DNA of 38,566 bases from Candidatus Poribacteria bacterium (lineage in GTDB: Bacteria; Poribacteria; WGA-4E; WGA-3G), in the NCBI GenBank assembly GCA_022823085.1, contig JAJDXV010000143.1, positions 1 to 38,566 on the forward strand, given 5' to 3'. A program made the translations under genes and the position numbers. The first letter of the stretch is position 1; every line of letters starts with the position of its first letter. Of the stretch, positions 1-7,610 are shown piece after piece. Below the pieces are notes generated by a model. That model had not been told where the DNA came from. It worked only from the letters and a program-made list of their open reading frames with translations, and did no database searches.

Positions 1-141
1 TTTTCTAAACGATTATTGTATAATTATAATACAACAATCACAAAAAGTTGTTGTTATTGACAGGGAAAGCCGTGTGCCGTGAAAATGGCACGCACGGTTT
101 GGAGAGGGGAGCGTTGGAGCGATCCAGCGTTCCTACTCTAC
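1..141 (+). ncRNA. 3' end of a group II intron (domains V and VI)
   Basis: Domain V is a perfect 34-nt fit at 67-100. The lower stem pairs 67-74 with 93-100 and carries the AGC catalytic triad at 68-70, including the usual G.U pair. The upper stem pairs 75-80 with 85-90 around a GAAA tetraloop (81-84), and a two-base CG bulge sits at 91-92. Domain VI follows (about 101-141): a hairpin closed by GCGA with an unpaired A at 135, seven nucleotides from the end at CTCTAC, as expected for a branch-point A and an AY 3' splice site. The reverse transcriptase/maturase frame and domains I-IV would lie before base 1. Positions 1-66 are AT-rich linker with no recognisable coding end. Mobility cannot be judged from this fragment. 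Confidence 0.88.
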
Positions 142-358
142 ACGACGCAAAATCGCTTTCGATACCTCCTGTGCCTCTTATTGTAATTTAAGGTCAATTT
201 CGGTGTAACAAGCGTTTTTTGCCCATGTAGCACAGGCTTGCATAACTGCGAAGAGATTTTGGTAACAATTTATTTGGAAATAGGTTATACTTGTAGGTAG
301 TTACCTTATTAATAAATCGCATCAAATCGGCGCGTGAACGTCGGTTAGAAAATCGGGG
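142..358. other. Intergenic leader between intron and Rieske operon
   Basis: This stretch would be the 3' exon of the group II intron and the upstream region of the Rieske gene. It is AT-rich. No confident -35/-10 pair, tRNA or ORF was seen. The promoter of the respiratory operon may lie here, unless transcription comes from upstream through the intron. Confidence 0.4.
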
Positions 359-853
359 GTGGCAGTGGTATCTCGACGTAAATTTTTCAAATTTCTCGGT
401 TGGGGGAATTTCACCGCAGCACTGGGGTTGACCTTGGGACCCGGGTTGGTTCGGTATCTATATCCGCGTGTGCTGTTTGAACCGTCTTCTATTTTTAAAG
501 CCGGATTTCCAGCGGAATACCCGCCGGGCAGTGTTAGCGAAAAATTCAAAAAAGAGCCTTACGGCGTTTGGATCGTCCGAAAACAGGATGGTGAGTTCTA
601 CGCGCTCTTGACTATCTGCACGCATCTCGGATGTACACCGCGTTGGCTCGGTTCAGAAAACAAATTCAAATGTCCCTGCCACGGCAGCGGTTTTGACCGA
701 GAAGGCATTAATTACGAGGGCCCCGCACCACGTCCGCTCGAACGCGTTAAAATTACCTTGGCAGAAGATGGTCAGATAGAGATTGATAAATCTGTGAAGT
801 TTTTAGGTGAGAAGGGGCAGTGGACTGACCCAGGCTCCTTTTTGAAGGTCTGA
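359..853 (+). CDS. Rieske [2Fe-2S] protein of a cytochrome bc/b6f-type complex
   Basis: The 164-aa protein has a twin-arginine N-terminus (SRRKFFKFLGWG, residues 5-16) leading into a hydrophobic segment, typical of Rieske proteins exported folded by Tat and kept as a membrane anchor. Cluster-binding motifs CTHLGC (about residue 87) and CPCHGSGF (about 109) supply the two Cys and two His ligands plus the disulfide pair. It accepts electrons from quinol at the Qo site of the cytochrome b encoded next and passes them to a c-type cytochrome. The start is GTG at 359, with GGGGG just upstream; a second GTG two codons in is possible. It is the first gene of the Rieske/cytochrome b/octaheme series. 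Family and role are confident; the partner cytochrome is inferred from gene order. Confidence 0.93.
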   Translation: MAVVSRRKFFKFLGWGNFTAALGLTLGPGLVRYLYPRVLFEPSSIFKAGFPAEYPPGSVSEKFKKEPYGVWIVRKQDGEFYALLTICTHLGCTPRWLGSENKFKCPCHGSGFDREGINYEGPAPRPLERVKITLAEDGQIEIDKSVKFLGEKGQWTDPGSFLKV

Positions 854-969
854 AGAAAGGAGAGCATTCGCACCTGGCTCCGATCAGGTAGAAAAGGCGT
901 TTCTGATATCCCACATATCTCGAAAACGACTATACCGCAACACGCACGTCGGGGCTTGCTATTAAAAAT

Positions 970-1740
970 ATGAACGAAGAACGTAAAGGGCTCAAAGAGA
1001 AAATTACCAATTCCGATATTTGGCGTTCTATTTTTCGCCACGGATATGAAAATACAGGGCGTCGTTATACCTTACAAATCCTACAAAACGTCTGGCTGCA
1101 TCTCCATCCTCCCCGGATCTCTCGCCATGCACTCAACTTCAGATTTACGTGGTGCATGGGGGGGATCACTTTCCTTATGTTCCTTGTGACTGCTGTCACT
1201 GGTGTGCTCCTGATGTTCTATTACCGCCCGACAGCCGAATATGCTTTCGCCGATGTACAGTACCTCGAATTTGATATCCCATTCGGCATGCTCCTACGCA
1301 ACATGCACCGATGGGCAGCACACGGCATGGTGATCTCGGTCATGTTACACATGTTCAGGGTCTTCCTCACGGGGTCCTATAAGAAGCCACGAGAATTCAA
1401 CTGGGCAGTCGGCGTCATCCTCTTACTCGTTACATTTTTCCTCAGCTTCACCGGATACCTACTGCCATGGGACCAATTGGCTTTTTGGGCTGTGACTGTC
1501 GGCACAAACATGGCGCGGGCAACCCCCGTTTTGGGACACGAAGGCCCATTCGCACCTACCGAAATCACACAATCAAACGATGTCCGATTCGCACTATTGG
1601 CAGGCACAATCGTCGGACCCTCAACGCTTTTGAGGTTCTACATCTTACACTGCGTCGCAGTACCCCTTTTGGCGAGCGCATTGATGGCACTGCATTTCTG
1701 GCGCGTACGTAAAGATGGAGGTATCTCCGGACCGCTATAA
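970..1740 (+). CDS. Cytochrome b6-like subunit (cytochrome b N-terminal domain)
   Basis: The 256-aa membrane protein carries the two b-heme ligand pairs in b6f spacing: HRW and LHMFR (14 residues apart) in helix B, and LHCVAVP and LHFWRVRK (15 apart) in helix D. The end, RKDGGISGPL, is almost identical to the end of cytochrome b6. Cys62 in FTWCMGG aligns with the b6 Cys (FYCLGG) that covalently holds the extra heme c-n/c-i near the Qi site, so this heme is predicted here. With the separate C-terminal-domain gene downstream it forms a split cytochrome b as in b6f and Firmicutes complexes. No clear Shine-Dalgarno precedes the ATG, only TATTAAAAAT, a leader seen before several genes here. The stop codon lies inside an inverted repeat. 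Confidence 0.93.
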   Translation: MNEERKGLKEKITNSDIWRSIFRHGYENTGRRYTLQILQNVWLHLHPPRISRHALNFRFTWCMGGITFLMFLVTAVTGVLLMFYYRPTAEYAFADVQYLEFDIPFGMLLRNMHRWAAHGMVISVMLHMFRVFLTGSYKKPREFNWAVGVILLLVTFFLSFTGYLLPWDQLAFWAVTVGTNMARATPVLGHEGPFAPTEITQSNDVRFALLAGTIVGPSTLLRFYILHCVAVPLLASALMALHFWRVRKDGGISGPL

Positions 1741-1773
1741 ACCCGATTGTGGAACCAATCTCTTTTATAGCGG
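1732..1773 (+). repeat. Nested hairpin overlapping the cytochrome b6-like stop codon
   Basis: CCGCTATAAA (1732-1741) pairs perfectly with TTTATAGCGG (1764-1773). Inside it GATTG (1745-1749) pairs with CAATC (1756-1760). The TAA stop is in the left arm. There is no T-tract, so a classic terminator is unlikely. An mRNA-processing or stability hairpin that sets b6 against subunit IV expression is possible. Confidence 0.55.
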
Positions 1774-1830
1774 AACGCGGTTTCTATTAAAACGGGTAAG
1801 GAACCCTATCTCTGAAGGAGCAGAAATAAT

Positions 1831-2697
1831 ATGGAGCATTTTATAGCACTGGTGACGAAACCCGATAATGTCCCTATTGTTGCTATTCTCTTTTTGATAC
1901 CCTATTTTATGTGGCTGTCATACCGACAGGCACGACAGACAGATAAAACCGGTGTGCCATCCGATGCACATCTGAACGATAAGGTCTATGTCTGGCCGTA
2001 TCTCTGCAGAAACGAGTTTGTTTGCGCAATTATCGTTATGCTCGTGTTAGGTGTCTGGTCAATTATGATTGACGCACCACTTGAAGAACCGAGCGACCCA
2101 ACAAAAACGCCAAACCCGTCTAAAGCACCATGGTATTTCCTCGCACTTCAAGAGATGCTCGTCTACTTCGATCCATGGATCGCTGGGGTTGTACTCCCCG
2201 GTTTGATTATCGCAGGTTTGATCGCGATACCTTACATCGACACAAACCCAAAAGGGAAGGGGTATTATACAATCAAAGAACGACCATTCGCGCTCGCTGT
2301 GTTCTCCTTCGGGTTTATCGTTTTGTGGATCGTGCTTATGATCGTGGGGACGTTCCTCAGGGGACCGGGGTGGAACTTCTTCGCACCGTGGGAGTATTGG
2401 GACCCGCATCTGGTCGTTCCTTTAACAAATGTGAATTTGTCTTATCTGTTCGGTATTCGGAGTGAAACGACTGCGAATTTCTTCGGCTTCGTCGTCGTCG
2501 CCGGTTATTTCGCGCTCGGACCCATCGTCTATTTATGGAAGCACAAAACCAGCGATTTCTTGCAGGAGCTCGGCCTCGTTCGATACATCGTTGTCTCGTT
2601 TCTATTCTTGACGATGCTCGCACTGCCAATAAAAATGATCTTGCGAATATTTTTCAATGTGAAATACATCTGGGTGTCACCTTGGTTCAACATTTAG
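1831..2697 (+). CDS. Cytochrome b C-terminal domain protein (subunit IV-like)
   Basis: The 288-aa membrane protein begins with one extra transmembrane segment (about residues 14-30), then matches the cytochrome b C-terminal domain: a KAPWYFLALQEM segment followed by FDPWIAGVVLPG and IPYIDTNP. The KAPWY stretch takes the place of the Qo-site PEWY motif; the Glu is replaced by Ala. Further helices lie at about 178-195, 215-230 and 250-272. It completes the cytochrome b core with the preceding gene and contributes to quinol oxidation. ATG at 1831 has AAGGAG at 1815-1820, a good start. No heme c domain is fused at its end, in contrast to some bacterial bc complexes. Confidence 0.9.
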   Translation: MEHFIALVTKPDNVPIVAILFLIPYFMWLSYRQARQTDKTGVPSDAHLNDKVYVWPYLCRNEFVCAIIVMLVLGVWSIMIDAPLEEPSDPTKTPNPSKAPWYFLALQEMLVYFDPWIAGVVLPGLIIAGLIAIPYIDTNPKGKGYYTIKERPFALAVFSFGFIVLWIVLMIVGTFLRGPGWNFFAPWEYWDPHLVVPLTNVNLSYLFGIRSETTANFFGFVVVAGYFALGPIVYLWKHKTSDFLQELGLVRYIVVSFLFLTMLALPIKMILRIFFNVKYIWVSPWFNI

Positions 2698-2773
2698 CAG
2701 GTAGACCCACACACGGGCGTTTTGTAGGCAATGACATCATATCGTATCAATTGACATGGAGGTAGTAAAGTTC

Positions 2774-5700
2774 GTGCAGAACAAAAAAGAGATTCCCGCT
2801 GAAAATAAATCGTATTCTGCTTTGTTCTTTATTTTGTCAGGACTGTTAGGACTCGTAACGCTCTGGGGGTTCTGGAGTGAAATGATCACACGACGTCCAT
2901 GGAAACAGATCCAGCAGCAGTTTTATCAATATGAATATGACAAGACATACGCGGAACTGGAAAAGGCAAAGTTGGCTTTGCCCGAACTCACCACGCCTCA
3001 AAAACCGGATGCAAAAGCGTTGCGGACATTGACGGAAGAGGTCAAGAAAACTCAGGTTACATTGGACGAAGCGATGCAGGAACGAAAATTCCGGCAGAGC
3101 GAATCCGACGCAATTAACTATAAGTATCAGCATAGCCTCCACGAAGCAAAAGGTAGACACAATGAGACCGTTGACAAATGGCAAAAGAAACTCGCTGAAC
3201 TTGAATCCAGCATTGAAGGTGAACTGACTGAGGCTGTCTTGGCAGCAGAGGCAGCTTTCGCTGATGCTAACAAAGCCTTGGCGCAATTCTATCAAACCAA
3301 TAACGACCCACAACTCGCACTCAGCACTTACCTCATCGCACAGAAATATAACGCTACGGACACTGAAATCCGTGACGGCATCAATGCTGCACAAGCATCC
3401 CTTCAAACACTACAAGCCGACAAAGCAAAATACGATGAAGTCGAACGTCTACAAGAAAAACTAAGTTCAGTCGGTGGTATCAAGCGAACTTTCCTCGGCA
3501 GCCTATTGGAAAACCCGTTCCGGCAAACGCGAAGTATTACACAATATTATCTTGAGGATTTTGATTATACCGCCGACCGATGCGCGACATGCCACTTTTC
3601 TGCCGATAGGGCTGGATATGAGCAGTCGGCGCAAGAGATTTTTGAGGTCGAAGGTGATGGTGAAAACCCAGTCGTACACCGCCTAAAACACGCAAGCGTC
3701 AAGGTCGGTAGTGAAAACCTCGTAATTGATGGGTTTGATGCTGAACCAGACGAATATACACTCGAAGAAAACGGCAACCTGACCTTCAGCGACGTTGATG
3801 TCTTCGGTGAAATTGAAATCTCTTATGACACCAATTATCGCTCCGTCCTCCAGACGCATCCGCACCGAGATGTCCTTCTCGCAAAACACCCCGTGGATAG
3901 ATTCGGATGTACACCTTGCCACGGCGGACAAGGACAGGCGTTGACAGCGAAAGCCGCCCACGCACTAACGCATGCCGAATACTGGCTCAAACCTGTACTC
4001 GGATTAGATGAACATACAGGCAGAACCTCCGAAGAAACCAAAGGATATATGGAGTCTAATTGTCGGCGTTGCCACGACGGTGTGATGATGTTAGATCGCG
4101 GGGTTCACCCCGATACCGACCAACCCGTAGACTACGCCCCAAATCTCACAAAAGGGTTAGCACTCTTTGAAGACCTCGGTTGCCATGGCTGCCATGCTGT
4201 AGAAGGCTATAGTGCTATTGATAATATTGCTAAAGTCGGTCCCTCACTCGCGAAAGTCGGTAGTAAGGTGAAAGATACCGCTTGGCTTGAGAGTTGGATT
4301 AAGAAGCCGGAGGCACATCTGCCAAATGCAACAATGCCGAACTTCTTCCCCGCCGATGGTATGAGTCAACTCGTCTATCTCAAAAACGGTGGAACACGAA
4401 CAGGTGTCGTCACAAAAACCGCCAACGGTATCGTGATTAAGACAGACGATGGAACTGAATATCCGTATCCAGATAGTTCGGTCGTTCGGATCGTCGATGA
4501 GGTGAAATCTATTGCAGCGTACCTCGCAGCTATGAACGATACAAACCTTGATGAATCCTCAGCTAATTATTCACAATCTGAAAGTGCCATTAAAGCAGGC
4601 GAAGAGACCGTTAAAACCGTCGGTTGTCTGACATGTCATGCTGTTGACGGTTTAGGGAGCGATTTCGGACCAGCACTCGATAGTGTCGGGGCGAAGGTCA
4701 CCCCGAATTACCTGCATCAGTGGATTACCGATCCGAAGGCTTACGACCCCGATACCAGTATGCCCAGTTTACGGTTAAGCAACCGCGAAGTTAACAACGT
4801 CGTCGCCTATCTGATGAGCTTACAGAAAGCAACGCCTAACGCATCAGGTGAATCCATCGGTGAAGTAGATGCCGAGGAAGGCGAGGTGCTCGTTAGAACT
4901 TACGGATGCTTCGGCTGCCACGAGATTCCCGGTTTTGAAAACGAATCAAAAGTCGGGGCAGACCTCGGAGAATTCGGCGCGAAACTCGCTGATGAACTTG
5001 ACTATGGTGATACGGTAGACGTTGAACACAGTTGGACAGGTTGGACAATCGGTAAAGTTACCGACCCGCGACGGTATCAAACGCGTCGCATTGTCTCTCG
5101 GATGCCTGTCTTCCAAGTCAATGACGAAGAGGCAAAGGCACTCGCCGTACTCCTGAAGAGTTTCCAACCCGAAAAATATCCGCTCAGTTATATACATAAC
5201 CGATCTGAGAAACTGAATCGTATTGATGCCGGTAGACGACTCGTCAAAAAGTATAACTGCAGCGGCTGCCACGAAATCGAAGGCGCAGGCGGCGAGTATC
5301 GAGATGTTATCATCGCACATGAAGGACTCGGTGAGACGGTTGCCAAGCAATTCGCACCGCCACCTCTAAAATCACAAGGCGCAAGAGTCTACCCAGACTG
5401 GCTGTTTGAATTCCTTAAAGAACCCTCTGACATTCGCTATGGACTCAAAGTCCGGATGCCGACATTCGGTCTGTCTGACGACGAAGCGACCACGCTTGTT
5501 AAATACTTTTCTGCACTCGACGATGAACCGTTCCCGTATGAAACGCTCGAAACGCCGACACCAACGACTGCTGAACTGCGCGTTGGCAAACAGATATTCG
5601 ATGAGCTACAGTGTATCTCTTGTCACCCTTCACAGGGCGAAGTTATTCCTGAAGGCAGCGACAAGGCAGGACGCCCGGATCTCTCCTTAGCGAAGGGACG

Positions 5701-5884
5701 ACTCAAACCCGATTGGCTCATTGATTGGATGAAAGATCCGCAATCGTTCCAACCCGGAACGGCGATGCCACAAGCCTGGCCACTCGTCGGTGGACAATAT
5801 ATGGCAGTCGATGGATATGCCGGAAATGACGCTGAAAAACAGATTCAACTCGTCCGAGATTATCTCATCTCATTGGGCCGTTGA
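2774..5884 (+). CDS. Membrane-anchored coiled-coil octaheme c-type cytochrome
   Basis: About 1036 aa. The N-terminal signal-anchor helix (SALFFILSGLLGLVTLWGFW) is followed by roughly 200 residues of Glu/Lys/Gln/Ala-rich sequence with coiled-coil character. Eight CxxCH heme motifs follow: CATCH, CTPCH, CRRCH, CHGCH, CLTCH, CFGCH, CSGCH and CISCH, near residues 270, 379, 430, 470, 618, 713, 830 and 947. Several belong to cytochrome c folds with SMP/AMP-type Met ligands. A small beta segment (GVVTKTANGIVIKT) interrupts the fourth. The protein directly follows the b6f-like core and probably replaces cytochrome f/c1 as electron acceptor from Rieske. The longest frame opens at ATG 2756, but GGAGGT at 2758-2763 sits ten bases before GTG 2774, which I prefer. 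Function is inferred; the heme count is seen. Confidence 0.88.
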   Translation: MQNKKEIPAENKSYSALFFILSGLLGLVTLWGFWSEMITRRPWKQIQQQFYQYEYDKTYAELEKAKLALPELTTPQKPDAKALRTLTEEVKKTQVTLDEAMQERKFRQSESDAINYKYQHSLHEAKGRHNETVDKWQKKLAELESSIEGELTEAVLAAEAAFADANKALAQFYQTNNDPQLALSTYLIAQKYNATDTEIRDGINAAQASLQTLQADKAKYDEVERLQEKLSSVGGIKRTFLGSLLENPFRQTRSITQYYLEDFDYTADRCATCHFSADRAGYEQSAQEIFEVEGDGENPVVHRLKHASVKVGSENLVIDGFDAEPDEYTLEENGNLTFSDVDVFGEIEISYDTNYRSVLQTHPHRDVLLAKHPVDRFGCTPCHGGQGQALTAKAAHALTHAEYWLKPVLGLDEHTGRTSEETKGYMESNCRRCHDGVMMLDRGVHPDTDQPVDYAPNLTKGLALFEDLGCHGCHAVEGYSAIDNIAKVGPSLAKVGSKVKDTAWLESWIKKPEAHLPNATMPNFFPADGMSQLVYLKNGGTRTGVVTKTANGIVIKTDDGTEYPYPDSSVVRIVDEVKSIAAYLAAMNDTNLDESSANYSQSESAIKAGEETVKTVGCLTCHAVDGLGSDFGPALDSVGAKVTPNYLHQWITDPKAYDPDTSMPSLRLSNREVNNVVAYLMSLQKATPNASGESIGEVDAEEGEVLVRTYGCFGCHEIPGFENESKVGADLGEFGAKLADELDYGDTVDVEHSWTGWTIGKVTDPRRYQTRRIVSRMPVFQVNDEEAKALAVLLKSFQPEKYPLSYIHNRSEKLNRIDAGRRLVKKYNCSGCHEIEGAGGEYRDVIIAHEGLGETVAKQFAPPPLKSQGARVYPDWLFEFLKEPSDIRYGLKVRMPTFGLSDDEATTLVKYFSALDDEPFPYETLETPTPTTAELRVGKQIFDELQCISCHPSQGEVIPEGSDKAGRPDLSLAKGRLKPDWLIDWMKDPQSFQPGTAMPQAWPLVGGQYMAVDGYAGNDAEKQIQLVRDYLISLGR

Positions 5885-5890
5885 ACTATA

Positions 5891-6148
5891 CGTCCCCCTG
5901 CGTTTCGCGGTGCCGTAGCTTGGAACGAAGTGGAAAGCGGATCTACGGAGATGAACGCGAAACCACGTAGCACCTGACCGAACCGCAAGGAAAATTTAAA
6001 AAAACGAACCGCAAGGAAAATTTAAAAAAATCGTCCCCCTGCGTTTTGCGATGATGGTGTAGCTTGGAACGAAGTGGAAAGCGGATCTACGGAGATAAAC
6101 ACGAAAACTACGTAGCACCTGACCGAACCGCAAGGAAAGTTTAAAAAT
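5891..6148 (+). repeat. Structured leader element, long type, tandem doublet (copies 1 and 2)
   Basis: Two copies (about 5891-6001 and 6032-6148) with a partial copy of the tail between them (6004-6030). In copy 1, CCGTAG (5913-5918) pairs with CTACGG (5943-5948). Inside, GCTT (5918-5921) pairs with AAGC (5935-5938) around the conserved loop GGAACGAAGTGGA. CTACG (5943-5947) can alternatively pair with CGTAG at 5966-5970. Each copy ends in CCGAACCGCAAGGA; in copy 2 this supplies the Shine-Dalgarno of the cytochrome gene at 6149. No known riboswitch class was recognised. Confidence 0.7.
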
Positions 6149-6505
6149 ATGAGACACCTTGCTGTTGTCATCGTCATGATTATTGTGTGGCTCAACGGTT
6201 TGATCTGGTTAGGTAGACAAGTCGATCCGAGTACAAAATATGCAACCCAAATCGAATACAAGTACGCCCGCTACTGTGCCGGGTGCCACGGAAACGATGG
6301 ACAAGGGAACGGACGGATCGGCCGATTCAAAAAATTGGACCCAGCGGATCTAACAGACAAAAATCTCTGGGAGATGCACGACGACGAACAATTGCTGGAT
6401 AGCATTAGCGATGGAAAGGATGATATGCCAGCTTTTCACTACTATCTCAGTAATGAAGAGCAACGTGAGATTCTCGACTATATTAAAGAGATGTTCCATC
6501 CGTAG
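6149..6505 (+). CDS. Small membrane-anchored monoheme cytochrome c
   Basis: The 118-aa protein has an N-terminal hydrophobic anchor (residues 4-22) and one heme motif, CAGCH (about residue 48), followed by GNDGQGNG as in class I cytochromes c. MPAFHYYLS near residue 92 offers the axial Met. The C-terminal helix (EEQREILDYIKEMF) completes the fold. It probably shuttles electrons in the periplasm between the b6f-like/octaheme module and an oxidase. Translation starts at ATG 6149, with AAGGA supplied by the repeat element immediately upstream. The Met ligand assignment is inferred. Confidence 0.9.
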   Translation: MRHLAVVIVMIIVWLNGLIWLGRQVDPSTKYATQIEYKYARYCAGCHGNDGQGNGRIGRFKKLDPADLTDKNLWEMHDDEQLLDSISDGKDDMPAFHYYLSNEEQREILDYIKEMFHP

Positions 6506-6659
6506 TGCGAAAGAAATGGTCGTTAAAAAGCGAATTTTAGACAGAAATATCGAGGCTCCGTTATAGATACGCCCTTCCAATCGCGACGCTCACGAACTGT
6601 TGATAACTCAAAACTGAATTTCCTTGGATTTTCGGTCTTTTTATTGGCACTTACTATTC

Positions 6660-6681
6660 CTGTAATGTTAATATATTACAG
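6660..6681. promoter_or_regulatory. Possible operator palindrome before cupredoxin gene
   Basis: CTGTAAT (6660-6666) and ATTACAG (6675-6681) form a perfect interrupted inverted repeat in an AT-rich leader 33 bases before ATG 6714. A dimeric regulator could bind it, or it may be chance in AT-rich DNA. No regulator gene is nearby. Confidence 0.3.
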
Positions 6682-6713
6682 ATAAATCTAAACCAGAAAA
6701 GGAGAAAATAATC

Positions 6714-7466
6714 ATGAAAACCCTAATGGCTTTGCTCGTTTTTGGGATGCTCGCAAGTGTTGCCTTCGCTGGCAATATTACCGGCACCGTCATGTATGAA
6801 GGCGATGCCCCAGAACGTCCAACACTAACGGCTACCAAAGACCAGCATTGCGTTGACGCTGTAAACGGCACAAAATCCGAAGCGCTCGTTGTTTCAAAAG
6901 GCAAAGGCATCAAGAATGTGGTTATTTACGCACGCGTCCGCCGGGCAGAAGTAACATTACCAGAGAAGAACCCGGTTATGGACCAAGTCGGATGCGCTTA
7001 CTCTCCGCACGTCTTGGCAGTCCCTGTCGGCGCCACCGTAGACCTTACTTCCAGCGATCCAGTAGCACACAACGTCCATTCTCACGCACAGAAGAATGAG
7101 GCACCCAACATTCAGATTCCCAAGCCCGGAGTCGTTATCCCGCACACAATCGCAAAAGCTGAAGAAATTAAATTCACATGTGATATTCATGCATGGATGA
7201 CCGGCTACATCGTTGCTGTTCCTAACAACTTCTTTGCAGTCACCGGCTATAAAGACGCTGAAGGAAAGTGGCTCGGTTCGGATGCCTACGAAAAATCTGA
7301 AGATACAGGGAAATACACAATCGAAAATGTACCTGCCGGTAGAGTACGCGTCATCGCATGGCATGAAGAACTCGGCTCAGCAAATAAAACCGTTGAAGTT
7401 ACCGCCGATGGTGATGTCAACGTCAACTTTACGAGTGCTGATTTTAAGAAAAAAGCAGAAAAATAA
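6714..7466 (+). CDS. Secreted cupredoxin-like protein with carboxypeptidase-regulatory-like end
   Basis: 250 aa with a clean signal peptide ending AFA|GN (about residue 20). The middle carries PVAHNVHSH (about 117-125) and FTCDIHAWMTG (about 158-168), giving His, Cys, His and Met in type-1 copper order, with Cys-x2-His-x2-Met spacing, shorter than plastocyanin. The C-terminal 70 residues (GKYTIENVPAGRVRVIAWHEE) look like a CarboxypepD_reg-type beta-sandwich. An electron-transfer or copper-handling role in the periplasm is likely; copper binding is inferred. A paralogue lies at 13974. ATG 6714 has AAGGAG eight to twelve bases upstream. Confidence 0.8.
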   Translation: MKTLMALLVFGMLASVAFAGNITGTVMYEGDAPERPTLTATKDQHCVDAVNGTKSEALVVSKGKGIKNVVIYARVRRAEVTLPEKNPVMDQVGCAYSPHVLAVPVGATVDLTSSDPVAHNVHSHAQKNEAPNIQIPKPGVVIPHTIAKAEEIKFTCDIHAWMTGYIVAVPNNFFAVTGYKDAEGKWLGSDAYEKSEDTGKYTIENVPAGRVRVIAWHEELGSANKTVEVTADGDVNVNFTSADFKKKAEK

Positions 7467-7485
7467 CAGGCAACAGCCAGGCTTC

Positions 7486-7519
7486 GGTGGTCAGCAAGAA
7501 ATCTCCTTTGCTGACCACC
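7486..7519. repeat. Perfect 12-bp hairpin after cupredoxin gene
   Basis: GGTGGTCAGCAA (7486-7497) pairs perfectly with TTGCTGACCACC (7508-7519). There is no T-tract on the plus strand. Further down, GCTGACAGCCGA at about 7580 recurs in part just before ATG 7611. The stretch resembles the other intergenic palindromes in this window. Confidence 0.6.
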
Positions 7520-7610
7520 AAAAATTGATGGTTGACAGTCTGTTTGATTTGATAGGCTCAGAAAACTGAAAGGGATCCCGCTGACAGCCGATGGCTGACA
7601 GCCGAAAGCC

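Noticed and set aside
2756..2773. ATG at 2756 as start of the octaheme cytochrome
   Set aside because: The first codons contain the GGAGGT that fits GTG 2774. The extra six residues add nothing to the signal-anchor.
5891..6148. Long-type leader elements as CRISPR repeats or as group II intron domain V copies
   Set aside because: Only two units per site, with no spacers of constant length, and the stem lacks the AGC triad, GNRA loop and two-base bulge seen at 67-100.
5891..6148. Match to a known riboswitch (c-di-GMP, cobalamin, TPP, fluoride)
   Set aside because: None of their conserved core sequences could be recognised in the elements.
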